Below, in pieces: positions 8,575-16,526 of a DNA stretch of 64,000 nt (its first letter is position 1; the number at the start of each line of letters is the position of its first letter). A program made the position numbers and the translations under genes. The notes under the pieces were generated by a model. It saw only the letters and a program-made list of their open reading frames with translations. It did no database searches and was not told the origin of the DNA. Origin of the DNA: Rhizobium lusitanum (lineage in GTDB: Bacteria; Pseudomonadota; Alphaproteobacteria; Rhizobiales; Rhizobiaceae); contig NZ_CP050308.1 of assembly GCF_014189535.1 (NCBI RefSeq), positions 2,331,501 through 2,395,500 of the forward strand, in the 5' to 3' direction.

Positions 8575-9463
8575 TTGGCGCAAAATGATCGCTCGCGGCC
8601 GCCAGCAACTGTCTCAGCGCCGGCGGCTGCACGCGCCGGCGCCGCCATATCATCACCAGCGAGACCGTCTGCGTCGGCCCCGGCCACGGCAATTCGCCGA
8701 TATCACCGCGATCGAGCGCCTCGGCAACCGCTAGGCGTGGCACCAGCCCGATACCTGCACCGGCCGCCACAAGCCGTGCGATCGCGCCGATGCTGCCGAG
8801 CTCGGCGGCGGGCTTCGGTGCCACGATACCGGCCTCCGCAAATGCCGTGTCAAACATGGCCCGATAAGTGCAGCCAATTTCGGTCGTCAAAAAATCCATC
8901 GAGGCAAGCTCGGCCAGATCCGGCTCCCCCGCCGCAAATTTGGCCGCAGGGGATGTCGCAAGGATCAGCGGCTCGGTCGCGATTGCGCGGCTGACGAAAC
9001 GCTCGTCCAGACGTCCCTGATCGAAACAGAAGGCAACATCGATCTCGCCGGTCTCGAGTTTTCGCAAGAGATCGCCGCTGCCTCCCACCTTCAGCCGAAG
9101 ACTGATACCCTGATGGTCGGTCTGGAAGGCAGATAGCCATGCGGGAAGCTTGACGGCGGCAATCGTCTCGAGCGCGCCGATGGTGACCGATCCGGCCTCA
9201 TCTCCGGCGGTTGCCGCGACCGCCGCGCGTGCCTCATCCGCCAGCGCCAATAGCTCCTGCGCATAGGAGACCAGCGTCTCACCCGCCTGCGTCAGCTCCA
9301 GGCCCTGCTTCGACCGAGTGAAAAGTGCCGTGCCCAGCTCGGCCTCCAGCGACTGCATCTGGTCGCTGACGCTCGACTGCGCCAGATGAACCTCCTCGGC
9401 CGCCCGAGTGAAGCTTTTGCTCCGGGCAACCGCGAGGAATGTCTTGAGAAGTCGAGGATGCAT
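8525..9463 (-). CDS. LysR family transcriptional regulator
   Basis: 312 residues with an N-terminal winged helix-turn-helix (residues 1-60: LKTFLAVARSKSFTRAAEEV, then LAQSSVSDQMQSLEAELGTALF) and a periplasmic-binding-protein-like effector domain after about residue 90. The start at 9463 (MHPRLL...) was chosen because LysR proteins begin just before this helix; an alternative 45 bases upstream adds an unrelated extension. Neither has a clear ribosome site. Its 3' end overlaps the SDR gene by 50 bases, so the pair is convergent rather than the usual divergent arrangement, and the target is not evident. Confidence 0.88.
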   Translation of the reverse strand: MHPRLLKTFLAVARSKSFTRAAEEVHLAQSSVSDQMQSLEAELGTALFTRSKQGLELTQAGETLVSYAQELLALADEARAAVAATAGDEAGSVTIGALETIAAVKLPAWLSAFQTDHQGISLRLKVGGSGDLLRKLETGEIDVAFCFDQGRLDERFVSRAIATEPLILATSPAAKFAAGEPDLAELASMDFLTTEIGCTYRAMFDTAFAEAGIVAPKPAAELGSIGAIARLVAAGAGIGLVPRLAVAEALDRGDIGELPWPGPTQTVSLVMIWRRRRVQPPALRQLLAAASDHFAPTRSADVRPRHAVSSPS

Positions 9464-9603
9464 CGGGACACGCCGCATTTGTTTCGGGCCTGGCACCGCA
9501 GCGATCAAGATGACGAGGCGGCGCCCACTACCGCGAACGCTGCCACATCGCCGATATCGGCGTCAACAAGTCCGGCTTCCGTGACCAGACGGCGGAACCT
9601 GAT

Positions 9604-9990
9604 CTATATCCAGAGATCGTTCGGCGCTGTCCTCTCGCCGCCCTCATGGCCAGTGTTCAACGTGCCGCGCGGTTCGATCAGCATCATCCGAACTTCCTGC
9701 TCGGCGAAAGGCTTGTGTTCCACGCCCTTCGGAACGACGAACATCTCGCCTAGCCCGATTTGAACGGCGCCATCGCGAAAATCGATCCGCAGCTGCCCTT
9801 CGAGAACGATGAAAGCTTCATCCGTTTCCGGATGATCGTGCCAGATGAAATCCCCTTCGATGCGGACGAGCTTGAACTGGTAGTCGTTCATTTCAGCGAC
9901 GACCCGGGGCTGCCAAAACCCCTCAATCTTTCCAAGCTTCTCCTGGAAATTGATGGATTGCCTGGTCGCTGCCGCGCTTGCTTCACTCAT
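9604..9990 (-). CDS. Small cupin-domain protein
   Basis: Single-domain cupin of 128 residues. The metal-binding cupin motif 1 is visible as FIWHDHPETDEAFIVLEGQL (about residues 45-64: two His, one Glu), and motif 2 as GEMFVVPKGVEHKP with its His. Start 9990 has an excellent ribosome site (GGGAGG, four bases before ATG); a longer frame to 10011 has none. It diverges from the ArsR gene at 10111, with about 120 bases between the starts. Enzymatic role unknown; similar small cupins are sugar-binding or dioxygenase-like. Confidence 0.8.
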   Translation of the reverse strand: MSEASAAATRQSINFQEKLGKIEGFWQPRVVAEMNDYQFKLVRIEGDFIWHDHPETDEAFIVLEGQLRIDFRDGAVQIGLGEMFVVPKGVEHKPFAEQEVRMMLIEPRGTLNTGHEGGERTAPNDLWI

Positions 9991-10110
9991 GATCCTCCCT
10001 TTCGAATACAAGAAGGGTGACTATGGACCGCGGCCTTGGATCGATCTTGAACGTTTGTGCAAAGAGAGAAAGGTCTTGCGAATCGCATAAGTGCGTGCTT
10101 ATGTTTTGGC

Positions 10111-10425
10111 ATGATCGAGAACGATATATTCCGAGCCTTGGCTGATCCGACCCGTCGGGCAATCTTTGAAAAGCTGGCGGCAGGCAGCACGAACGCCAGC
10201 GCCTTGCGCGAGGGCATGGAAATCAGCCAACCGGCAATGTCCCAGCACCTCTCGGTTCTCCGCAGCGCCGGGCTTATCAAGGAAGAACGACAGGGGCGCT
10301 TCGTGAATTATGAAGTTGATCCGGATGGGCTGGCTCTCATCGCAGAATGGCTGGCTAGATATCGCGCCTATTGGCCCGAGCGCATCGACGCTCTCAAGGT
10401 CTTGCTGAAGGATATGGATCAATGA
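10111..10425 (+). CDS. ArsR family transcriptional regulator
   Basis: 104-residue winged-helix repressor of the ArsR/SmtB superfamily: IFRALADPTRRAIFEKLA at the N-terminus, ISQPAMSQHLSVLRSAGLI as recognition helix (about residues 36-54), and EERQGRFVNYEVDPDGL as the wing. It lacks the CxC metal site of true ArsR. The stop overlaps the next start (ATGA at 10422), pairing it with an SRPBCC gene as in the common 'ArsR plus AHSA1-like' two-gene operons. The ATG at 10111 starts the conserved part; the open upstream frame has no similarity. Confidence 0.87.
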   Translation: MIENDIFRALADPTRRAIFEKLAAGSTNASALREGMEISQPAMSQHLSVLRSAGLIKEERQGRFVNYEVDPDGLALIAEWLARYRAYWPERIDALKVLLKDMDQ

Positions 10426-10782
10426 ACGACGAAAAGACCGTGGAGCAGAAAAAACGGGATCGCGCTTGAGTATGAGCTCGATGAGTCCCCGCAAAAAGTC
10501 TGGCGCGCCATCAGCATTCCGGAGTTTCGCGAAAGCTGGTTGCCGAAGGAGGCGTTGGCGGATCCCGAGGCGACCTATGTCACGCCTGGCGAGGAAATTT
10601 GCTACAGGATGCGCGACAACGCACCGCCATTCCTTGAAAGCAGCGTGACGTTCAGGATTACTCCGAACGCGACCGGGGGAACCAGCCTGCGGATCATCCA
10701 CGAACTGACTGACATGAGGTTCGACCAGATGACGAGGGCCGCCGCAAACAAGAACAGTCCGACTCTGATGCTCGCTGCCTGA
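10422..10782 (+). pseudogene. SRPBCC (AHSA1-like) gene with a +1 frameshift in an A6 run
   Basis: Translation from the ATG at 10422 (overlapping the ArsR stop) reads MNDEKTVEQK and then hits TGA after 15 codons. Shifting by one base in the six-A run at 10449-10454 gives a continuous frame to the TGA at 10782 with typical SRPBCC features: IALEYELDESPQKVWRAIS, then PEFRESWLP, and near the end a region ending [12 protein letters not shown], as in AHSA1-type partners of ArsR regulators. Five A instead of six would restore a complete product of about 119 residues. This is either a young pseudogene or a sequencing error in a homopolymer. Confidence 0.75.
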
Positions 10783-10826
10783 CGGCCGCGAGAACCCCGA
10801 AAATCCTGGAAGATTGGAGTTCGCCG

Positions 10827-11450
10827 ATGCGCGAAGCGATGCAACTCGTCCCTATGGTCATAGAGCAATCCAGCCGAGGAGAGCGATCTTTCGACATCTA
10901 TTCCCGCCTCCTGCGTGAACGGATCATTTTTCTCAATGGTGAAGTGAACGATACCGTCGCGGCCCTGGTCTGCGCGCAATTGCTGTTTCTTGAAGCGGAA
11001 AACCCCAGGAAGCCGATCAGTCTCTACATCAACTCGCCGGGCGGCGTCGTGACCAGCGGCCTCGCCATGTATGACACCATGCACTACATCCGCGCGCCGG
11101 TGCACACACTATGCATGGGGACTGCCCGTTCGATGGGGTCGTTCCTTTTGATGGCGGGCCAAGCCGGTGAGCGAACCGCGCTGCCCAACTCCAGCATCCA
11201 TATCCATCAGCCGTTAGGTGGCTTCCAAGGGCAGGCTTCCGACATGCTGATCCATGCCGCGGAAATGGAGCGGACCAAGCACCGCATGACGCGGCTCTAT
11301 GCCGAACATTGCGGACGCACCTACGAGGAGTTCGAGCGCGCGATGGACCGCGATCATTTCATGACCGCAGAACAAGCTCTGGAATGGGGCCTTATCGACC
11401 GCATCCTCCGGGTTCGCGAAGAGGATCTGCCTATAGTTCCGGTGACCTGA
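10827..11450 (+). CDS. clpP: ClpP-family serine protease subunit (paralogue)
   Basis: 207-residue ATP-dependent Clp protease proteolytic subunit. The catalytic triad is intact: Ser102 in GTARSMGS, His127 in IHIHQPLGG, and Asp176 in [12 protein letters not shown]. The oligomer motif [18 protein letters not shown] is conserved. The nucleophile region differs from the housekeeping consensus (ARSMG for AASMG) and the N-terminus is short. No clpX or tig gene is adjacent, so it is probably one of the accessory clpP copies that rhizobia carry. GGAG seven bases before the ATG supports the start. Confidence 0.9.
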   Translation: MREAMQLVPMVIEQSSRGERSFDIYSRLLRERIIFLNGEVNDTVAALVCAQLLFLEAENPRKPISLYINSPGGVVTSGLAMYDTMHYIRAPVHTLCMGTARSMGSFLLMAGQAGERTALPNSSIHIHQPLGGFQGQASDMLIHAAEMERTKHRMTRLYAEHCGRTYEEFERAMDRDHFMTAEQALEWGLIDRILRVREEDLPIVPVT

Positions 11451-11690
11451 GTGCGATCAGGGCACCAACCGGCAATGCCGCAGAATAGGGAGCGCTGCAG
11501 CCGCTGAACTATGCGCGTTCTGTCGGCGCATAGTTGCGGCGTGCTCGGCAAAGCCGTCAAAACCACCACCCCTTGAGAAAAATATTCGCAATTGCCGATT
11601 TCTTTCGCAGTTTTCTACGCTTCCCCGCTCCGATTTTTCTGCGATGTATGCAACATTGATTGCAACACGTTCCAGAAACGGAAGAAAACA

Positions 11691-12464
11691 ATGAACTGGT
11701 TGAAGACCGTTGCCGCCGCTGCCCTCGTGCAGGCCGCTTTCCTTTTGCCCGCCCATGCCGGCGATAATCTCAAGGCGATCCAGGCCGCCGGCGTGCTGAA
11801 GGTCGGCACGGAAGGCACCTATGCGCCCTTCACCTTTCATGACGCAAGCGGCAAGCTCGTGGGCTTCGATGTCGAGATCGCCGAAGCCATCGCTTCCAAG
11901 CTCGGCGTCAAGGCCGAATTCCTGGAAGGCAAGTGGGACGGCCTGATCGCCGGCCTCGACGCCAAGCGCTACGACACCGTCATCAATGAAGTCGGCGTCA
12001 CCGACGCCCGCAAGCAGAAGTATGACTTCTCCGATCCCTACATCGCCTCCAAGGCCGTGCTGATCGTCAAGGACAGCAACACCGACATCAAGGATTTCGC
12101 CGATCTCAAGGGCAAGAAGTCCGCACAATCGCTGACCAGCAATTTCGGCAAGCTCGCTCAAGCGTCCGGCGCTGAACTCGTCGGCACCGACGGTTTCGAC
12201 CAGTCGATCCAGCTCGTGCTCACCGGCCGCGCCGACGCCACAATCAACGACAGCCTGTCCTTCCTCGATTTCAAGAAGCACAAGCCCGACGCGCCGGTGA
12301 AGATCGTCGCCCAGCAGGCCAATGCCGATTTTTCAGCCGCCATCATCCGCAAGGGCGAGCCGGAATTGCAGGCTGCCATCAACAAGGCGCTGGCCGACAT
12401 CAAGGCTGACGGCACCTATGCCAAGATCTCCGACAAATACTTCGGCCAGGACGTTTCGAAGTAA
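11691..12464 (+). CDS. Polar amino acid (cystine-type) ABC transporter substrate-binding protein
   Basis: Periplasmic solute-binding protein of family 3, 257 residues. A signal peptide is clear (MNWLKTVAAAALVQAAF, cleavage likely after AHA near residue 22). The mature start LKAIQAAGVLKVGTEGTYAPFTF and the motif GKLVGFDVEIAEAIA are typical; NEVGVTDARKQKYDFSDPY follows. Similarity by eye is to cystine/FliY-type binding proteins. It is first of a three-gene ABC set (11691-13991), with a 12-bp hairpin between it and the permease gene that could set a higher level for the binding protein. Substrate inferred only. Confidence 0.87.
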   Translation: MNWLKTVAAAALVQAAFLLPAHAGDNLKAIQAAGVLKVGTEGTYAPFTFHDASGKLVGFDVEIAEAIASKLGVKAEFLEGKWDGLIAGLDAKRYDTVINEVGVTDARKQKYDFSDPYIASKAVLIVKDSNTDIKDFADLKGKKSAQSLTSNFGKLAQASGAELVGTDGFDQSIQLVLTGRADATINDSLSFLDFKKHKPDAPVKIVAQQANADFSAAIIRKGEPELQAAINKALADIKADGTYAKISDKYFGQDVSK

Positions 12465-12498
12465 GTGGGAATAGGCATAAACGCCAAATTGTGAAAAA

Positions 12499-12528
12499 GA
12501 TGCGTCCGGGGCCATCCCCGGACGCATT
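12499..12528 (+). promoter_or_regulatory. Intercistronic hairpin between binding protein and permease genes
   Basis: A perfect 12-bp stem (ATGCGTCCGGGG / CCCCGGACGCAT) with a CCAT loop at 12500-12527, 36 bases after the binding-protein stop. No long T run follows, so it is more likely an mRNA-stabilising or attenuating element than a full terminator. Confidence 0.6.
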
Positions 12529-12552
12529 CTGTTATGGAAAGGTCGCTTCTCC

Positions 12553-13233
12553 GTGGAGCACTGGTTGCAATTGATGTGGGAGTCGCTGGGCACGCTGCTT
12601 TGGGCGGGGCTCGTCTTCACCATCCCGCTCACCCTGATCACCTTCGTTCTCGGCCTGCTGCTCGGCCTCGTCACGGCCGTCACGCGGCTGTTCGGACCTA
12701 AGCCGCTGGTCGCCGTCGCGCGCTTCTATGTCTGGGTGATCCGCGGCACGCCGCTGCTGGTGCAGCTTTTCGTCATCTTCTACGGCCTGCCAAGCATGGG
12801 CATCCTGCTCGACGCCTTTCCGGCCGCCGTCATCGGCTTCACGCTGAATGTCGGTGCCTACTCGTCCGAGATCATCCGCGCCGTCATCTCTTCCGTGCCG
12901 AAGGGCCAGTGGGAAGCCGCCTATTCCATCGGCATGAACTGGCGCCAGGCGATGAGCCGCACCATCCTGCCGCAAGCGGCCCGCGTCGCCGTGCCGCCGC
13001 TGTCGAACACCTTCATCTCGCTGGTCAAGGACACCTCGCTTGCCGCCGCGATCACCGTGCCGGAACTGTTCCAGGCCGCGCAGCGCATCGTCGCCACCAC
13101 CTATGAGCCGCTGATCCTCTATATTGAGGCCGCCATTATCTATCTCGTGCTCAGCACCTTCCTCTCGACGCTGCAGGGCTACCTCGAACGCCGTTTCGCC
13201 CGCTCTGGCGGCACGCTGGAGGCACGGACATGA
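12553..13233 (+). CDS. Polar amino acid ABC transporter permease
   Basis: Inner-membrane permease of 226 residues in the His/Glu/Gln/Arg/opine family. The N-terminal membrane segment LLWAGLVFTIPLTL and the EAA-loop region (EAAYSIGMNWRQAMSRTILPQA, about residues 120-141) that contacts the ATPase are both present; about five hydrophobic segments in all. The start is a GTG at 12553. It overlaps the ATPase gene by four bases (ATGA), so the two are translationally coupled. Confidence 0.88.
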   Translation: MEHWLQLMWESLGTLLWAGLVFTIPLTLITFVLGLLLGLVTAVTRLFGPKPLVAVARFYVWVIRGTPLLVQLFVIFYGLPSMGILLDAFPAAVIGFTLNVGAYSSEIIRAVISSVPKGQWEAAYSIGMNWRQAMSRTILPQAARVAVPPLSNTFISLVKDTSLAAAITVPELFQAAQRIVATTYEPLILYIEAAIIYLVLSTFLSTLQGYLERRFARSGGTLEART

Positions 13234-13991
13234 TCGAGTTGTCACATATCGAAAAGCGCTTCGGCGACAGTGTCATTCTGAAGGATATCAGCCTGGTCAT
13301 CCCGGAAGGTACGGTGACGGCGCTGGTCGGCCCTTCCGGCGGCGGCAAGAGCACGCTTTTGCGCTGCATCAACCTCCTGGAAATCCCGAGTGCCGGCACG
13401 ATCCGCATCGGCGAGGAGAGCACAACCTTTCAGCTGGGCAAGAAGACCGCCTGGCAGGACATCCAGAAGATCCGCCGCCAGACCGGCATGGTCTTCCAGA
13501 ATTTCCAGCTCTTTCCGCACAGGACCGCCATCGAAAACGTCATGGAAGGCCTGACGACCGTGCTGCGCTGGCCGGCGGACAAGGCTCGCACCCGCGCCGT
13601 CGAGCTTCTGACCAAGGTCGGCATGGCGCACAAGATCGACGCCTGGCCTTCGACACTCTCCGGCGGGCAGCAGCAGCGCGTGGCAATCGCCCGCGCGCTC
13701 GCCCCCTCGCCCCGCGTTCTTCTCTGCGACGAGCCGACCTCGGCGCTCGATCCGGAACTGGCCGCCGAAGTCGTCGATGTTCTCGGCAAGCTCGCTAATG
13801 AAGGCACGACCATGGTGATGGCGACGCATGACCTGCGCCTCGCCTCGAAGATCGCCACCAGCGTCGTTTTCCTCGAAGCCGGTAACATCGTCGAAACCGG
13901 CCCCTCCCGCACCATCTTCGGTGCCCCTCAGCAGGAACGGACGAAACAGTTCATCTCGACGCTGAATGCGGGGCATAGCTACGATATATGA
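13230..13991 (+). CDS. Polar amino acid ABC transporter ATP-binding protein
   Basis: ABC ATPase of 253 residues. Walker A GPSGGGKST (about residues 35-43), signature LSGGQQQRVAIARAL (about 145-159), Walker B VLLCDEPTSALD (about 166-177) and the switch His in MATHDL are all intact. It forms a transporter with the permease and binding protein just upstream, importing a polar amino acid, perhaps cystine. Unlike many paralogues it has a slightly longer segment (TTFQLGKKTAWQDIQKIRRQ) between the Walker A and Q-loop regions. Confidence 0.9.
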   Translation: MIELSHIEKRFGDSVILKDISLVIPEGTVTALVGPSGGGKSTLLRCINLLEIPSAGTIRIGEESTTFQLGKKTAWQDIQKIRRQTGMVFQNFQLFPHRTAIENVMEGLTTVLRWPADKARTRAVELLTKVGMAHKIDAWPSTLSGGQQQRVAIARALAPSPRVLLCDEPTSALDPELAAEVVDVLGKLANEGTTMVMATHDLRLASKIATSVVFLEAGNIVETGPSRTIFGAPQQERTKQFISTLNAGHSYDI

Positions 13992-14366
13992 GCGCGGGGC
14001 TTCTTCTCTGCGTGAACAACGTGAAGGGAGGCCAGAGGCTTGGCGAGTCACCTTCTCGATCGCTCGGAGCTAAAGCGGCTCCTTTCGCGGCGTTCCGTCC
14101 TTTTCCCATACATCGAAACTAAAATCTTTTGGGCGACCTGCCCGTTGATCCCTACCAGAAGTCCACCATGTAGACCCGCCGCGCCGTTGTAATCGGTCCG
14201 GATTTTCAGCTAGAAGCCTCCTGCCATGCGCCATGGCGCTTTCAACCATGGACGGCGGTCAACGAAATCGCTTAGCCGTTCCGACAGCACGCGGGCGACT
14301 ATGAAATAGTCAGCCATCGCACATCTAAGTGCTACGGTACACGGATCCGTTCATCCATGCCCACAG
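13992..14366. other. Spacer without a recognised gene
   Basis: 375 bases between the ABC ATPase stop and the protease stop (convergent genes). All frames are interrupted and no repeat, RNA or clear terminator was found. It may hold a decayed sequence; nothing could be identified. Confidence 0.35.
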
Positions 14367-16316
14367 CTACGCGAACGTACCGTCACTCACATAGGTTCTG
14401 CCTTCGAAAACCCCAAACTCCAGATAGTGCTCAAGAGGATTGATGCCGGCGGCAGCAACGTCTGGATAGAGTTTCAAATAGCCCGCCGTATCGAAGTTGC
14501 GGGAGGGGTCGCGTCCCTCATGCCAGCCGTACTGCAGATAGTGGGTGAACGGATTGACGCCGGCAGCAGCCACATCATGGTACGTTGCCAGATATCCTGA
14601 TGTATCAAAAAACGGGTTGGGGTCACGCCCTTCATGCCAGCCGAATTGATTGTAGTGCTGCTCGGGGTCCGCATGGGCTGCAGCCACATCTGGATTATTC
14701 TTGAAATAGAACGTGTCGTCGATCAGTAGATCTTTGGCATTAACATTGCGACCCTCGTAGATACCGAACTTCAGATAATGCTCAAGTGGATCGATCTTGG
14801 CCGCGGTAACGTCCGGATTGAGCCGTAAATATTCCGCCGTATGGAAGAGGCTCGATGGATCTCGTCCCTCCTTCCAGCCGAACTGGTCGTAGTGCTGAAG
14901 CGGATTAATGCCGGAAGCCGCTACATCATGGTATTTCGCCAGATATTCGGAGGTATCAAAGAATTTGTTCGGATCACGGCCCTCATGCCATCCGGAGTTT
15001 GAGTAATGCTGATCCGCGTCAGCACCCGCGTCAAAAACGTCATGGTAGTGAGTATAATAAAACATATCATCGACGAGGGGGGAGCCGTCATCTTGAACGA
15101 TTGTCCTGTCGGAAAACTGCAGCTTCTCAATTGAGATCAGGCTGTCCTGACCTTCGCTACCCTTAATCAGCATCGCGCGATTGCCATAATCGACCGTTGC
15201 TTGCTTCAGGCTGAAGTTGAAGGCCGCCGTGTCGATACCCGCGCCGCCGTGAAGCCAATCATTCCCGGCACCCCCACTGAGCCAATCGTTTCCACCTCCC
15301 CCCATTAGCGAATTGTTGGCAGCGTTGCCGATAATCGTGTCGCTGCCGGATCCACCGATTGCATTTTCGATCAACGAGCGATTATCGCCGTTATACTGAA
15401 GGGCGTTGTAGACGTTTCCATGCGCAAAGTGGCCATCACCAAGATACGCGAGCTGTGAGTTCGACATCGCCGACCAGCCGCCGGGTGCCAAGTTTATGGA
15501 TTGAGCCGAAGTGTAGTTCGAGAAATCGTAGGTATCGGCGCCACCACCATCCCACACGGTGAGGAAGATACGGTTGTCTCCAGGCTTTCCCTGCCCGACT
15601 CCGTCGATGAACATCTCGCCAGTCGTGGAAGAAAAAGTGTAGATGGTATTGCCAGCATGCGTAGCAAAATCAGCTCCATACAGTTTTTGGATCGCGGCGA
15701 TGTCGTACATCATCAGCGATTGTGCAAAGCCGAAGTCTTCATTTGTGTAGCCGGTATTCACAGACACTCCCGTATAGGAGCGGTAGCTCATGACCGTAAA
15801 CTCCATGCTGTCGTGCGCAAGGCTCGTTGTCACGGAGTTGGTATTTGACGGCTCGTGCGGATGCTTGAGGCCAAGTGCATGCCCAATCTCATGCAGAGTA
15901 GATACCCAAGCATAATTACCCTTGACCGGATCGGTCATGGCATTCAGTCCGCTCTGTGTACCGAACCAAACATCGCCGCCCTGAGCACTATCCGAGGGGA
16001 AATAGGTATAAGCGGCGTTCTGCGCAGCGTCCGACATGCCAAAACGCAGGGTAGCGTTTCCAGGAACCGAGGTTTCTTCCATGAAAGTAAGGTTCGAGAT
16101 GGAACTATACTGCGCAAAGGCTGAGTGCACCGCTGCCTGCATGGTTGCATTGAGGGGCTGGAACGTCAGTTCCTCCCCGCTGTAACTACCATATTGGGCA
16201 CCGCTGGTGGTAAACGAAAAATCCAGCGCGGAGGACGCCCAATACTGTCCGTAGATCAGACCATTAACATCATTCGAAGTGCTAGACCACGGAACCGGAA
16301 AATACGAAGTAAGCAT
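14367..16316 (-). CDS. Serralysin-like M10 metalloprotease with RTX motifs and six C-terminal tandem repeats
   Basis: 649-residue predicted secreted zinc protease without a Sec signal peptide. The metzincin site is HEIGHALGLKH (142-152), with the Met-turn at VMSY (about 175-178). Three to four RTX nonapeptides (GGxGxDxhx type) follow at about 322-360, including GGGGNDWLSGGAGNDWLHGG. From about residue 410 to the end are six repeats of 37-39 residues with consensus FD..YL....DVAAAGINP..HY..FGW.EGRDP, more than a third of the protein. RTX motifs and the linked ABC/HlyD genes point to type I secretion. The start at 16316 has GGAG nine bases upstream. Serralysins usually end soon after the RTX domain, so the repeat tail is unusual; such repeats also occur in some glycan-related proteins. 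Confidence 0.88.
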   Translation of the reverse strand: MLTSYFPVPWSSTSNDVNGLIYGQYWASSALDFSFTTSGAQYGSYSGEELTFQPLNATMQAAVHSAFAQYSSISNLTFMEETSVPGNATLRFGMSDAAQNAAYTYFPSDSAQGGDVWFGTQSGLNAMTDPVKGNYAWVSTLHEIGHALGLKHPHEPSNTNSVTTSLAHDSMEFTVMSYRSYTGVSVNTGYTNEDFGFAQSLMMYDIAAIQKLYGADFATHAGNTIYTFSSTTGEMFIDGVGQGKPGDNRIFLTVWDGGGADTYDFSNYTSAQSINLAPGGWSAMSNSQLAYLGDGHFAHGNVYNALQYNGDNRSLIENAIGGSGSDTIIGNAANNSLMGGGGNDWLSGGAGNDWLHGGAGIDTAAFNFSLKQATVDYGNRAMLIKGSEGQDSLISIEKLQFSDRTIVQDDGSPLVDDMFYYTHYHDVFDAGADADQHYSNSGWHEGRDPNKFFDTSEYLAKYHDVAASGINPLQHYDQFGWKEGRDPSSLFHTAEYLRLNPDVTAAKIDPLEHYLKFGIYEGRNVNAKDLLIDDTFYFKNNPDVAAAHADPEQHYNQFGWHEGRDPNPFFDTSGYLATYHDVAAAGVNPFTHYLQYGWHEGRDPSRNFDTAGYLKLYPDVAAAGINPLEHYLEFGVFEGRTYVSDGTFA

Positions 16317-16465
16317 TCAAAACGTCTCCAAACGTACTGTAAATTCAATGACCACTGTTCATTGAGATGCTTAAACGGCAAACAACTGATCTGCAAGTAG
16401 GGGTAGAATTTTCTATCAACATCTTTCGCTACCATGTGAGAGTGAGAGCGATCGACGCGGCGCAA

Positions 16466-16504
16466 AACCGGCGAATTAGTACCGGTTCAGGACCGAAATC
16501 CTGA
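16466..16504 (-). promoter_or_regulatory. Two small hairpins between hlyD-like and protease genes
   Basis: AACCGG/CCGGTT (16466-16471 and 16482-16487) and TCAGGA/TCCTGA with a CCGAAA loop (16487-16504) lie in the 210-base gap of this operon. They share one base, so the two stems would compete or stack. A role in mRNA processing is only a guess. Confidence 0.25.
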
Positions 16505-16526
16505 GAATAAGGCACCTTCGACATCG

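Noticed and set aside
13992..14366. Possible transposase remnant between ABC ATPase and protease
   Set aside because: No terminal repeats and no frame gave recognisable transposase or integrase residues.
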